A stretch of DNA of 48,898 bases, taken from a virus. Position numbers and translations under genes: made by a program. The notes under the pieces were generated by a model. The model saw nothing but the letters and a program-made list of their open reading frames with translations. It did no database searches and was not told the DNA's origin. The stretch is from positions 1 through 48,898 of the IMG/VR virus record IMGVR_UViG_3300004463_000741; one strand, given 5' to 3'. How positions within the stretch are numbered: the first letter of the stretch is position 1; each line of letters opens with the position of its first letter. Below are positions 7,472 to 15,970 of this stretch, piece by piece.

Positions 7472-8290
7472 TCAGCTCACCCCGTAGAGGACGTAGTCGA
7501 GGACGCGGTCGGTGGCGTCGGTGTCGTTGCACTGGGCCCGCACAGCGAGGCGGCTGCCGGCCGGGATCGACGCCGGAATGACCGGGCTGAACTGCGGAGT
7601 CAAGGTTTCCGTCAGCCCCACCGCGACCGCCCAGTCGGCCAGCACGACCTGCTCGGAGCCGGACCCGCCCACCCCGACATCGATGAGGAACTCCTCGTTG
7701 CGCAGCGCGCCGTTGCCGCGGTGGCCGACCCCGAGCATCAAGCCGCGATGGGCGGCGATGCTGGACGCGGTCAGCTCCGACCACGCACCCTTGGTGTGGG
7801 CGGCACCGCCCGGGTCGGCCTCCGTGCCGCCCGAGTCCGCGGTGCTCGCACCGTAGGTGACCACACGGTGCGCGGGCGGGGGCGCGCCCCAGCCGCCAGC
7901 CGAGATGCGGGCAGTGACGTGGGTGAGCGCCGAGATGGTGGATGCCTGCGCGCGGGCCGACAGGCGGGACCCGGCCGGGATGTGCAGCGGCAGGTCGGCC
8001 ACAGCGATCGACTGCGCGCCGCCTGCCACGAGCAGGTCGGCCACGACGACCTGCTCGGAGGAGGCGGCGCCGACGGCCAGGTCGACCAGGGCAGTGATGA
8101 CCCCGGCCTCCTCCATGGTGTGCAGCGACACCACCACCCGGTCCGCGTCGAACTCGGTGGCAGCGACCAGCTCGACCCACGACCCCTTGACGTGGGCTGT
8201 CCCGGCCGCGGCCACCGCGACCCCCGACGAGGCCGCCGCATCCACCGCCGACGACATGCGGGACCCGGCCGGTGAGCCCCAGTCGCCCAT
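7472..8290 (-). CDS. Virion structural protein with tandem duplicated domain
   Basis: A 272-residue protein, ATG at 8290 with an ATGA overlap to the upstream gene. It consists of two similar halves of about 130 residues: half one has AHVKGSWVELVAATEFDADRV, SSEQVVVADLLVAGG and IPAGSRLSARAQ; half two has AHTKGAWSELTASSIAAHRGL, GSEQVVLADWAVAVG and IPAGSRLAVRAQC. The matching order of motifs shows an internal duplication. Context places it among head-proximal fibre/decoration proteins. Function otherwise unknown. Confidence 0.75.
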   Translation of the reverse strand: MGDWGSPAGSRMSSAVDAAASSGVAVAAAGTAHVKGSWVELVAATEFDADRVVVSLHTMEEAGVITALVDLAVGAASSEQVVVADLLVAGGAQSIAVADLPLHIPAGSRLSARAQASTISALTHVTARISAGGWGAPPPAHRVVTYGASTADSGGTEADPGGAAHTKGAWSELTASSIAAHRGLMLGVGHRGNGALRNEEFLIDVGVGGSGSEQVVLADWAVAVGLTETLTPQFSPVIPASIPAGSRLAVRAQCNDTDATDRVLDYVLYGVS

Positions 8291-8700
8291 CAGTCGGCGG
8301 TCCCGGTCGGGATGGTGATCGTCCCGCTGGTGATGTCGACCGACAGGCCGGTGGAGATGGTGGTGGTGGCGAGGGTGATGTCGCCGCCGCCGCCGGTCTC
8401 GGTCACCTGGAAGTCCAGGATCGCGGTGGTGTCGGCGAGCAGTCGCGCCCAGGTGCAGGTGCCGTCGGCGACGCCGGTGACCGCGTCCGGGTCGACGATC
8501 GTGAGCACCCCGCCCGACTCGGTGAAGCTGGGGTCCTCCAGCGCGACGGTGGCGAGCAGGTCGCCGGTGGCGGTGGTGTCCGGCCCGGCGGGGCGTGTTC
8601 CGGATCGGAGCTGGATCGTGCACGCCGCCCCGGCATCGAACGCGGCGAGGTAGGCGTTGGCGAGCGCGACGCGCATCGCGGTGCTCTGGGTGATGGTCAT
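8290..8700 (-). CDS. Small structural protein of head cluster
   Basis: A 136-residue protein, ATG 8700, overlapping a 31-codon upstream gene (ATGA). The N-terminal helix STAMRVALANAYLAAFDAGA is followed by IQLRSGTRPAG and a Thr/Gly/Asp-rich beta region. This N-terminal pattern is common in actinophage virion proteins encoded beside fibre genes. No catalytic motif is present. Likely a fibre-associated or decoration component. Confidence 0.7.
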   Translation of the reverse strand: MTITQSTAMRVALANAYLAAFDAGAACTIQLRSGTRPAGPDTTATGDLLATVALEDPSFTESGGVLTIVDPDAVTGVADGTCTWARLLADTTAILDFQVTETGGGGDITLATTTISTGLSVDITSGTITIPTGTAD

Positions 8701-8792
8701 GACGACGAGTCCTCACCAACATCGAGCACCACGCCGTCGGGGTGGGTAGCCACCGCCGACGCCGTGATGACCGTCTTCGCCTCCGAGCTCAC
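8697..8792 (-). CDS. 31-residue peptide between capsid-region genes
   Basis: A short frame beginning GTG AGC TCG at 8792 and ending TGA at 8697. It overlaps both neighbours by 4 nt (GTGA upstream, ATGA downstream), exactly like the other genes in this run, which argues that it is translated by coupling. The peptide is acidic at its C-terminus (LDVGEDSSS). No function can be assigned. Without it there would be a 96-nt gap in an otherwise gapless gene string. Confidence 0.6.
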   Translation of the reverse strand: MSSEAKTVITASAVATHPDGVVLDVGEDSSS

Positions 8793-8992
8793 GGCGAGTC
8801 CTTCGCGGCGGCCGGCTTGCGGGTGGCCGGCTTCTCGGCGGCGACCGGCGACACCAGCCCGATCGCCGTCAGCCGCGCCACCTCCGCCGCCGGCACGTCC
8901 TCCGGGAGGACCGCGCCCGTGTAGTAGTAGCGCAGCTTCCCGTTCACGTCCTTCACCACGGCCAGGGGCCCGGTGACCTCGTGGCCGGCCAT
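8789..8992 (-). CDS. Small protein downstream of major capsid
   Basis: A 67-residue protein. I chose ATG 8992, which overlaps the capsid stop (ATGA). The sequence GPLAVVKDVNGKLRYYYTGAVLPEDVPAAEVARLTAIGLV has a short beta hairpin followed by a helix and a Lys/Ala/Pro tail. Small proteins of this type follow the major capsid gene in other actinophages, but no role is established from the sequence. Confidence 0.7.
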   Translation of the reverse strand: MAGHEVTGPLAVVKDVNGKLRYYYTGAVLPEDVPAAEVARLTAIGLVSPVAAEKPATRKPAAAKDSP

Positions 8993-9918
8993 CAGGACGT
9001 CACCCCCGTGATGGTGTAGGCCGCGGAGGGCTCCAGCACCACCGGCACCGTCACCCGGCGCGCACGCAGCCGCCACTTGTCGTTGTTCTCGTCGCGGATC
9101 GACTTCGTCTCGATCCCGCCCATGCCGCCCGCGTAGCCCGGGCCGCCCAGCTGCTCGTCGGCCATGCCGCCCAGCGCCGTGCTGTCCAGCACCATCGCCG
9201 CGTTCGCCGTCGGGATGAACGGCGTCGCCAGCCAGCGCATGCCGTCGATCACCGGGAAGCTGCCGGTGAAGACCGGGGCGTCACCCGACTCACGCGGCAG
9301 GTAGCCCGAGTCGGCGAACGTCGCCATGGCGTACGTCCACGCCGTCGTCGAAACGACCACGGTGTCCGGGTCGTAACCGTGGCCCAGGTCGATGATCGCC
9401 GCCTTCGCCTGCGCGACGTCGAGGAAGATCTGCTTCGCCGTCGCCGTCGACCACACCGCCGCGGCCGAGTCGGTGGCCGTGACCGCCGACAGGATCGCGG
9501 CAAGGGTGACGCCGTCGACCTTCTTCACCATCTGGTTGATCAGCTTCGAGAACGCTCGGTCCACCGGGTTGCGGTTCAGACGCTTGATCGCCTCGTCCGT
9601 CACCGGCACGTCCTGGCCCCACTTCTGGACCTCGGCGTACTGGGGGGTGCCCATGCCGATCGCGGCCAGCGGGTACTCGGTACCCGGCCGCACGACCTCC
9701 GGGTCCCGGGTCGTGTACAGCGAATCGTCGTCCTGCTCGAACTGCACGCCGCCACCGGCGGCGGTGAACCGGCCGGTCAGCAGGGCGTCCGCGATGAACC
9801 GCTCGTCGGCCAGCGTGCGCAGCCGCTTCGCGATCAGCGTCGGGTCCTGCAGCAGCCGGTGGATCGTGTCGTAGTCGCCGGTCGAGGTAGGCCCGGGCGG
9901 CGGGTAGGTGTAGCTCAT
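8992..9918 (-). CDS. Major capsid protein (HK97 fold)
   Basis: A 308-residue protein starting MSYTYPPPGPTSTGDYDTIH. Features fit a small HK97-fold capsid subunit: an N-terminal helical arm (RLLQDPTLIAKRLRTLADERFIADALL), a YPLAAIGMGTPQYAEVQKWGQDVPVTDEAI E-loop/spine region, and a C-terminal A-domain with FPVIDGMRWLATPFIP and a closing strand RARRVTVPVVLEPSAAYTI. It sits after portal, protease and decoration genes, the standard order. There is no large N-terminal delta domain; scaffolding may come from the protease gene's C-terminal part. Confidence 0.9.
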   Translation of the reverse strand: MSYTYPPPGPTSTGDYDTIHRLLQDPTLIAKRLRTLADERFIADALLTGRFTAAGGGVQFEQDDDSLYTTRDPEVVRPGTEYPLAAIGMGTPQYAEVQKWGQDVPVTDEAIKRLNRNPVDRAFSKLINQMVKKVDGVTLAAILSAVTATDSAAAVWSTATAKQIFLDVAQAKAAIIDLGHGYDPDTVVVSTTAWTYAMATFADSGYLPRESGDAPVFTGSFPVIDGMRWLATPFIPTANAAMVLDSTALGGMADEQLGGPGYAGGMGGIETKSIRDENNDKWRLRARRVTVPVVLEPSAAYTITGVTS

Positions 9919-9937
9919 CGTGTTGTCCTTCTCCCCG

Positions 9938-10309
9938 TCAGCGGGCCATCTTGACGCGGGCCGTCTGGCCCGCGGTTGCCTGCGCGGTGAGCGCGATGCC
10001 CACCACCTGCGAGTACGTGGTGCCCGCCGCGATCGGCGTGACCCGACCGTTCGCCGCCGAGATCAGCACGTCGCCGACCGCGACCGCGGCGGCGACCGTC
10101 AGGTCCTGCACGCCGCCGGAGGTGACGCCGACCTTCGCGCCCGACGCGGCGTCCTGCATCGCCACACCCAGCCACGCCGCACTCGCACCCGCGGTCTTCA
10201 CCACCGTGTTCGCCGCCGACAGCGCCACGAGCTCGCCGCCCGTGATCGCCGCCCCGGCGGTCATCGTCAGGTCCTGGCCCGGCTTGAAGACCGGGATGTA
10301 GTCGGCCAT
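9938..10309 (-). CDS. Head decoration / stabilisation protein (DUF2190-like)
   Basis: A 123-residue Ala/Gly/Val-rich beta protein starting MADYIPVFKPGQDLTMTA. The repeated V-A-x-G-D/G-x-L pattern (GGELVALSAANTVV, AVAVGDVLISAANGRV, YSQVVGIALTAQATAGQ) is characteristic of DUF2190-type capsid decoration proteins. It lies between the protease and the capsid gene, as usual. It probably trims the capsid surface. Confidence 0.82.
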   Translation of the reverse strand: MADYIPVFKPGQDLTMTAGAAITGGELVALSAANTVVKTAGASAAWLGVAMQDAASGAKVGVTSGGVQDLTVAAAVAVGDVLISAANGRVTPIAAGTTYSQVVGIALTAQATAGQTARVKMAR

Positions 10310-10312
10310 CGA

Positions 10313-11485
10313 TCAGCCCTCCTTGCCGAACACCGACGCGTACAGCTCGTCGGAGACCGACGCCTCGGCGCCGCCAGCGGACCCGATCGGGGCCCCGACC
10401 GGGATGAGTCCCTTCTCCAGCGACGCGAGCGTCGCCGCCGCGCCCGGGTCCGCGGCCAGCTGCGCCAGCCACGCCTCGCGCCGCGCGGGCGCGATCCGGC
10501 CGTCCGCGACCGCGGCCTCGACCAGCCCGGTGCGGTCGTCGGCCTGCTGGCGGGCGTGCGCGGCCCGGCCCAGCTCGGCCGCGGCCCGCAGCTCCGCGAG
10601 CGTCGCGGCCTCGACGGCCACCACACCCTCCGGCAGCTCCGGCGTCTCGGCGGTCTCCGTCTCGTTCTCGACCTGCTCGGCCAGCGTCTCGTCCAGCGCG
10701 GCCAGCACGGTCGCCTCGTCAGCCTCGGCAGCGACACCGAGCCGCTGCCGGACGTCATCCAGGAAGGGCACGATGCCAGTCCTCTCGGTTGTTGATCGCC
10801 CGGCCGCGGACGCGGCGGGAGTCTCGATGGGCTTGCGGGACAGCGCGGACAGGTCGAACCGCGCCCGCGCATTCGGTGCCCCGTCGCCGCTCTTGGGTTC
10901 GACGATGCGGTCGGCCAGTCCGGCCTCGACGGCCTCCTCGGCCGAGTACCAGCGCTCGTCGGCCATCGCGGCCAGCCAGTCGTCGACCGAACCGCCGGTC
11001 TTCGCCGCGTAGATCGACGCGATGTTGCGGTCCTCGTGGGTCAGGTCGGCCGCCATCTTCTGCATCTCCGCGGCGTTGCCCAGACACATGCCCCACGCGT
11101 TGTGGATGAACAGCTCGGCGTTCGCCATGACGTGCAGCTCGTCCACCCCGGCCGCGAGGAACGACGCCGACGAGGCCGCGATGCCCTCCACGACCGCCAC
11201 GACCGTCGCCGGGTGGGCGCGCAGCGCGTTCAGGATCGCGAGCCCCTCCCACACCTCCCCGCCCGGAGAGTTGATCAGTAGGCGGATCTCCGTGGTGTCG
11301 TCATCCAGCTCGTCGAGCGCCGCCACGAACTCCTTCGCCGACAGGCCCCACGGACCACCCCACGAGTCGAGAGGGTCGTAGAGCCGCAGCGACACCACGC
11401 CCGACCCGTCCCCCTTCGACTCCGGGCGCTCCGCACGCAGCGGGGTGCGCTGCAGCGCGAACGGCTGCCGCAGGAACGGGTTCAC
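10313..11485 (-). CDS. ClpP-like prohead protease with C-terminal scaffold-like region
   Basis: A 390-residue protein starting GTG 11485, which overlaps the portal stop (GTGA). Residues 30-195 form a ClpP/S14-type protease: INSPGGEVWEGLAI oxyanion region, GIAASSASF with the likely nucleophile Ser105, and ELFIHNAWG with His128. The helical end ERWYSAEEAVEAGLADRI holds the acidic member. Residues 225-390 are Ala/Glu-rich and helical, the composition of an internal scaffold, as expected when protease and scaffold are fused. It would cleave scaffold and capsid arms during prohead maturation. Confidence 0.88.
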   Translation of the reverse strand: MNPFLRQPFALQRTPLRAERPESKGDGSGVVSLRLYDPLDSWGGPWGLSAKEFVAALDELDDDTTEIRLLINSPGGEVWEGLAILNALRAHPATVVAVVEGIAASSASFLAAGVDELHVMANAELFIHNAWGMCLGNAAEMQKMAADLTHEDRNIASIYAAKTGGSVDDWLAAMADERWYSAEEAVEAGLADRIVEPKSGDGAPNARARFDLSALSRKPIETPAASAAGRSTTERTGIVPFLDDVRQRLGVAAEADEATVLAALDETLAEQVENETETAETPELPEGVVAVEAATLAELRAAAELGRAAHARQQADDRTGLVEAAVADGRIAPARREAWLAQLAADPGAAATLASLEKGLIPVGAPIGSAGGAEASVSDELYASVFGKEG

Positions 11486-12738
11486 GAGTCCTCCGTGATG
11501 GGTGTCGCCGCCGATTCGTCGGCCGCGGGAAGGCCGTACTGCTGGCGCAGGTGCCGCTCCAGCGCGGGGTCGTTCGACAGTGCCCCGGCGTCGACCAGCA
11601 TCTTGATCGCCGCGGCCGTCGCGGCGTGCTTGCTGCCGATCTCGTCGAACACGATGCGGGGCGCGTTCTCGTCGATGCCCCAGTTCCAGTCCACGAGGTC
11701 CTCGACGATGTGCGCGTTCGCGACGTCGGCGATGAACTGCGCCACGGCCTGCAGCGACAGGGTGAAGAAGTCGGCGAACGTCGTGCCGAGCGCCCAGCTG
11801 CCGGTCTGCGTGCCCAGGTTCAGGAAGTGCGCCAGCACGGCGCGGGCGATCTGCTCGTCGTGGTACCGGATCGCGGGCTCCGCGTCGGGCAGCGCGCCCT
11901 CGACGCCGACCAGGCGGATCTTCGACCCGTTCGGGATCGCGGCGTGCGAGTTCTCCCCGGACCGGTAGCCGGCCACGAGCTTCCGGCCCTCGTCCATGAA
12001 CTTGTTGCCGGCCGCGTCCTCGTACACCGGGATGCCCATGCCGTTGCGGTCGATCGTCTGCGCCTGCACCCGCAGCAGCCGATCCTTGATGACCCAGTTC
12101 TTGTAGGCCGGGCGCAGCAGCGACTCGCCCACCCAGTTCGCGCCCTCCCGCTCGTGGGAGTACACGACCAGCCGCGACACCGGGATCCTCGTCGCCCCCC
12201 ACGCGCCCGCCTGGTCCATGCCGCCGAACTGCTCGACCGCGACCAGGCCGCCGTCGCGGGCGACCTCCCACGACGAGATCGTGCGGGCCGGGCGCAGCGC
12301 CAGCTTCCGCAGACGCAGCAGGCCCCGATCGTCGAGGCGGGCCACCTGCTCCATCACCGAGTGGCCGTAGCGCAGGCTCAGCAAGGCGTCGGCGAGGTGC
12401 GCCTGCCACGAGAACCGGTCCCGGGTCCGGCCCCGCGGCATGTCGTCCTCGCTCATGCCCACGATCGGCAGACCCAGGTCCGTTGCCACGTGCTGCACGA
12501 CCTCGTCGCGGGCCCCGTTCGGGTCGATCCGCCACGCCGTACGCCGCACCGGGCCCGTCACCGCGCGCAGCACCGAGCGCACCTGCGCGTCCTGGCGGTG
12601 CATCGCCCCGTACACCCGCGTCGAGTCCGGCCACCGAATCTCCGGCGTCTCCTCGTCCTGCGGTGCCGCCCACCAGCCCCCGGGGTAGGCGTTCGCGTAG
12701 CCCAGCTCGGACGTGGGAGCGCCCAGCGGTGCCGACAT
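11482..12738 (-). CDS. Portal protein (DUF935/Mu gp29-like)
   Basis: A 418-residue portal subunit, ATG 12738. Recognisable blocks are AMHRQDAQVRSVLRAVTGPVRRTAWRI near residues 46-72, RYGHSVMEQV near 143, AQTIDRNGMGIPVYED near 245, and GTQTGSWALGTTFADFF near 330. These are typical of DUF935-like portals of actinophages. It forms the dodecameric ring at the packaging vertex, between terminase and protease genes. Separated by 19 nt from the upstream terminase stop. Confidence 0.9.
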   Translation of the reverse strand: MSAPLGAPTSELGYANAYPGGWWAAPQDEETPEIRWPDSTRVYGAMHRQDAQVRSVLRAVTGPVRRTAWRIDPNGARDEVVQHVATDLGLPIVGMSEDDMPRGRTRDRFSWQAHLADALLSLRYGHSVMEQVARLDDRGLLRLRKLALRPARTISSWEVARDGGLVAVEQFGGMDQAGAWGATRIPVSRLVVYSHEREGANWVGESLLRPAYKNWVIKDRLLRVQAQTIDRNGMGIPVYEDAAGNKFMDEGRKLVAGYRSGENSHAAIPNGSKIRLVGVEGALPDAEPAIRYHDEQIARAVLAHFLNLGTQTGSWALGTTFADFFTLSLQAVAQFIADVANAHIVEDLVDWNWGIDENAPRIVFDEIGSKHAATAAAIKMLVDAGALSNDPALERHLRQQYGLPAADESAATPITEDS

Positions 12739-12757
12739 CAGCTGCCCCCCTCGTCCA

Positions 12758-15394
12758 CTAAAAGCCCATCCGGCCCAGGTCTGATGTGTCCGACGTCGCC
12801 TCGCCCGGCGCTGCTCCCATCGGCGGCACCGACAACGGCGCCCCCTGCGTCAGCAGCACGTGCCGCGCGATCGCCACCGCGACGGCCGGCGCGATGTTCG
12901 CCCCCGAGTTCTTCCGGCCGAACGCCCACGCACCGTCACCGATCGGGCGCTTCCGCACCGCCTCGACCGCGTCGTCCAACAGCGCGTCGCCCAGGTGGAA
13001 CGGCAGGACGTCGACGAAGCCCATGCACGCCCGCGCCAACTCCGGGCCCGTCAGCCGCACCACCTCGAGGCCCGCGTCCTCCAGCGGCGCCGCCAGCGGG
13101 CCCGCCGGGCCGTTCGCGTCGATCGCCCACAGCGTCGGCCCGTGCTGCTCGTCCAGCTCCACCGCGCGCTCGACCACCCACTCCGTGCCCGACGGCCACA
13201 CCTCGTCCGGGTCCATGCCCCGCACCGGGCGCGGGAGCTCCACCAGCACCCCGCCGTCCGGGCGCAGACCCGCCGCGCCGATCGACGCCGCCGTCCGCTC
13301 CGGGTTCACGTCCACCCCGAACACCGGGGTGCCCTCGATCACCGAGCCCGGGCGCTCCGCCAGCCGCCACGCCTGCGACGAGATCAGCCGCGACCCCGCC
13401 GCGCCCAGCACCGGCCACATGCCGAAGCACTCCCGCGCGAAGCCCTCCTCCGACAGGATCCGGCGCAACCGCTGCAGCGCCGACTCCCCGAGACGGCCCG
13501 ACCCCAGCGACGGGTTCGGCGGCCCCCAGTTCGCCCGGTCGTCCAGGAACGCACGCCGCTCGCCCGGCTCCATCGCCGCCAGGTCCGCCAGCGACGTCGC
13601 CAGACCCCAGTCCCGGTAGCCCAGCAGGCCCGGGTCGTCGGACTCCGCGCGCTCCCGCGTCCGGAACATCACCTGGCCCGACTCGCCATCCAGCGGCGGC
13701 GTCGAGGTGAGGATGACCTGCGCGTTCGGCTGCGCAGCCGTCGCCGGGGCCTGCGCCTCCATCTGCGCGTCGTTCAGCGCGAACGCCTCGTCCAGGATCA
13801 GGCACTCCGGGTCCATGCCCCGGCCACCACGCGCCGAGCGGGCCACGAACTTGAGCTCCGCCTGCGTGTCCAGGCGCTCGAAGCCCTCGTGACCGTGCGT
13901 TCCGTTGATCTTCACGGTGAAGCCGTCGTCGGGGAACTCGATGTAGAACTCGCCCAGGCGGCCCGGCATCGGCCGGCCCAGCTTGCGCAGCAGCTTCTCC
14001 ACGAACTTGAAGCTGCGCATCGTGGTGTCCACCCGGTGCGACGACCACAGGATCAGGTGCTCGTCCAGTGCCAGGAAGCCCAGGACGGCGCGAGGTGCCA
14101 GGAGGCCGGCCGAGTTGTGCGTCGGCATCAGGCCGTGGCCCGCCAGGAACAACCCGTCGGGCCGTTCGACTCGGATGCACCGGACCGGCCGTGTGGCGAC
14201 CGGCACGACCGACGCCACGCTGACGGCGGTGCGCGCCGCCAGCCGGCCGCGCGGTGCAGGAATGCGCGCGACCTTCCGCGCCAGCCGAAACGGCGGCGGG
14301 TCGTCCGTCGTCACGGTCCACATGACCCGCCATCGGCGGCCCACCTCGCGGCCGTTCAGCGTCGCCGCCGATTCCTTGATGGTGGCCCGCCAGCCGAGCG
14401 ACCGAGCCAGCAGCTGGACCGCATCCGCGAGGCACCGACGGGTCGAGCAGAACTCAACCTGGCCCCGACGCGACTCGATCGAGCCGTCGGTGTCCATCAG
14501 GCCCTGCAGTAGGGCGAGACGCTGATCGTCGCCGGCCGCCAGGTAGACGTCCGGGACGTGCTTGTTGCGCCAGAGCCCCAGGCGTCGAGCGCGCGACTCG
14601 AACCCGTCGCGCATCGGCCCGGTCCGGAATCGCAGCGCCCACGCGGTGTGAGTCGGGCGCACGGAGACGATCTCCGCTCCCGTGGCGAGCACGAGGGCTT
14701 GCATCTCATCGACGTCCTGCGACCCGACGGTCAGATGTGCGGAGCCGCTACTGCCATCGCCCAGCCACGCCCCGAACAGGTAGGGCTCGATCGGTAGGTC
14801 CACCGGCTTCGACACGATGGCGTGCTGCACCGGCAGGCGCAGACGGTAGTCGCGCGACACGCCGCCGGGCCGCTGCCTGGTCGCGAACAGCCGCATGGCG
14901 GCCAACGACCGCGTCGTGACCGTCGCCCAGGTGCCGCGCCGCCAGTCCTGCACCGTCCACAGGTGGTTCGCGTCGGCCACCACAGACCGGCCGTCCGTCG
15001 TGCTCACCTCGAAGCACTCGCGACCAGCCATGACCTCGGAGACCGCGACCACGCGCGTCGGGTGGCCGTCCGGGTGGAACAACTCATCGCCGGGCGTCAG
15101 CGCGCCCATCGTCGACCAGCCGGCCGTCGTGAGGATCGGTGTGTCGCAGTCGAGGGCCTTGCCGTTCTGCCGGCTCACCCACTCCGCGTAGTCCGGGCAC
15201 GCCCACCGCCCGTCCTCACGGATCGACAGCATGAGGTCCAGACCGTCGCGCTGCCACGGGTCCAGGTTCAGCCCGGCACGGCCCGCGAGCTCCACCGCCT
15301 CCTCGACGAGGGAGTCGACGATCCCGTCCGGGCGAACCTCAACCCGCGGCCTGGCGACGCCGCTGCGCGACTCGGGAAGCAAGGTTAGTGACAC
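12758..15394 (-). CDS. terL: Terminase large subunit interrupted by an in-frame intein
   Basis: An 878-residue precursor; removing the intein leaves a 530-residue terminase. The start chosen is GTG 15394 (MSLTLLPESR), with AGGTGCCGAAGG just upstream; GTG 15418 is an alternative, and both overlap the small terminase gene. The ATPase Walker A is split: SRQNGK at 74-79 before the intein and SAGLLA from 428 after it. Walker B is ECLILDEAF with Asp535/Glu536. The nuclease part includes VFGVDVNPERTAAS and IDANGPAGPL. It translocates DNA through the portal. Because the intein splits the P-loop, packaging ATPase activity should depend on splicing. Confidence 0.92.
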   Translation of the reverse strand: MSLTLLPESRSGVARPRVEVRPDGIVDSLVEEAVELAGRAGLNLDPWQRDGLDLMLSIREDGRWACPDYAEWVSRQNGKALDCDTPILTTAGWSTMGALTPGDELFHPDGHPTRVVAVSEVMAGRECFEVSTTDGRSVVADANHLWTVQDWRRGTWATVTTRSLAAMRLFATRQRPGGVSRDYRLRLPVQHAIVSKPVDLPIEPYLFGAWLGDGSSGSAHLTVGSQDVDEMQALVLATGAEIVSVRPTHTAWALRFRTGPMRDGFESRARRLGLWRNKHVPDVYLAAGDDQRLALLQGLMDTDGSIESRRGQVEFCSTRRCLADAVQLLARSLGWRATIKESAATLNGREVGRRWRVMWTVTTDDPPPFRLARKVARIPAPRGRLAARTAVSVASVVPVATRPVRCIRVERPDGLFLAGHGLMPTHNSAGLLAPRAVLGFLALDEHLILWSSHRVDTTMRSFKFVEKLLRKLGRPMPGRLGEFYIEFPDDGFTVKINGTHGHEGFERLDTQAELKFVARSARGGRGMDPECLILDEAFALNDAQMEAQAPATAAQPNAQVILTSTPPLDGESGQVMFRTRERAESDDPGLLGYRDWGLATSLADLAAMEPGERRAFLDDRANWGPPNPSLGSGRLGESALQRLRRILSEEGFARECFGMWPVLGAAGSRLISSQAWRLAERPGSVIEGTPVFGVDVNPERTAASIGAAGLRPDGGVLVELPRPVRGMDPDEVWPSGTEWVVERAVELDEQHGPTLWAIDANGPAGPLAAPLEDAGLEVVRLTGPELARACMGFVDVLPFHLGDALLDDAVEAVRKRPIGDGAWAFGRKNSGANIAPAVAVAIARHVLLTQGAPLSVPPMGAAPGEATSDTSDLGRMGF
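14114..15157 (-). other. Intein with LAGLIDADG endonuclease domain, class 3 type (within terL)
   Basis: A 348-residue in-frame insertion (precursor residues 80-427). The N-terminal splicing block is ALDCDTPILTTAGW...MGALTPGDELF. Block B carries Trp146 in ANHLWTV. The C-terminal blocks read CIRVERPDGLFLAG and MPTHN/S, with Cys406 and Thr425. Trp, block F Cys and block G Thr form the W-C-T set that defines class 3 inteins, which use the block F Cys rather than residue 1 as nucleophile. Two endonuclease motifs are present: LFGAWLGDG (206-214) and LLQGLMDTDG (about 295-304), so the homing nuclease may be active. The junction lies between Lys and Ser of the P-loop. Confidence 0.9.
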
Positions 15395-15791
15395 CCTTCG
15401 GCACCTCCCCCGTCTCACCTGGAGCGGGGGCAGGGGACGCGGCAGGCTGCTCGCCTGCCATCTTCCGCAGCAGGGCCATCACCCGGGTCAGCTCACGCGT
15501 CCCCGCCGTCATCGACAGGCCCTGGTCGACCTGCACGGCCAGCGCCCGCGCGCACGCCGCCTCCGTGGACGCCTGCACGGCCGCCGGCATCCCGGCCAGC
15601 TCCGCCTCCAGCGCGATGCCCGTGAACCCGCGGGCGGGGAGAGCGGCCGGCTGCTTCGGCTTCGGCTTCGGCTTCGCGGACGACGACGGCTTCGGGGCGC
15701 GGCAGGTCTCGCAGCGGCGCGGGAGGGGGCCGCGGGAGCCCGGCTTCCGGACGATCGCGGCGGGGCAGGTCTCGCACTTGGGAGCGCGCAT
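15339..15791 (-). CDS. Terminase small subunit (putative)
   Basis: A 150-residue protein, ATG 15791 with GGAG about 8-9 nt upstream. Residues 1-30 form a Cys-pair zinc knuckle (CETC...RRCETC). A Lys/Pro-rich linker (KPKPKPK) follows, then a helical domain (GIALEAELAGMPAAVQASTEAACARALAVQVDQ and ELTRVMALLRKMA). It directly precedes and overlaps terL. Helical DNA-binding small subunits of actinophages often have this design. The role would be cos recognition. Confidence 0.72.
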   Translation of the reverse strand: MRAPKCETCPAAIVRKPGSRGPLPRRCETCRAPKPSSSAKPKPKPKQPAALPARGFTGIALEAELAGMPAAVQASTEAACARALAVQVDQGLSMTAGTRELTRVMALLRKMAGEQPAASPAPAPGETGEVPKGVTNLASRVAQRRRQAAG

Positions 15792-15970
15792 TTCGGCAAC
15801 TCCCTACGATTTTGATCAGAAAGTCGGCGAAAGCATCGAAAAGACGTCAGAAAGTAGCGATTCCGGCCCATTTCAGGGCCAAATCGGCATGATCACCGGC
15901 CCAGCACCACTCAGCGGAGGGGTACACGGAGGGCCACGTCGGGGTGGCACTGCCCCCCATTCGAAGATTC
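15792..15970. other. Gene-free region upstream of terminase genes, candidate cos/cosB
   Basis: 179 bp without a gene, clearly lower in GC than its surroundings. It holds two copies of TCAGAAAGT (15816-15824 and 15847-15855, 31 bp apart, about three helical turns), with GCGAAAGC between them, and a dyad GGCCC-N6-GGGCC (15866-15881). It lies between the HNH nuclease gene and the small terminase gene, where cos sites of HNH-carrying cos phages are usually found. No cohesive-end sequence can be pinned down by eye. A promoter for the terminase genes could also be here. Confidence 0.4.

Noticed and set aside
10486-12673. Long minus-strand upstream extension of the protease frame through the portal gene
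   Set aside because: The extension is Arg/Gly-rich shadow of the portal reading frame; the real protease begins at GTG 11485 with a GTGA overlap.
12860-14512. 550-codon plus-strand frame opposite the terminase
   Set aside because: Antisense shadow of terL and the intein, with no ribosome site and Arg-rich composition.
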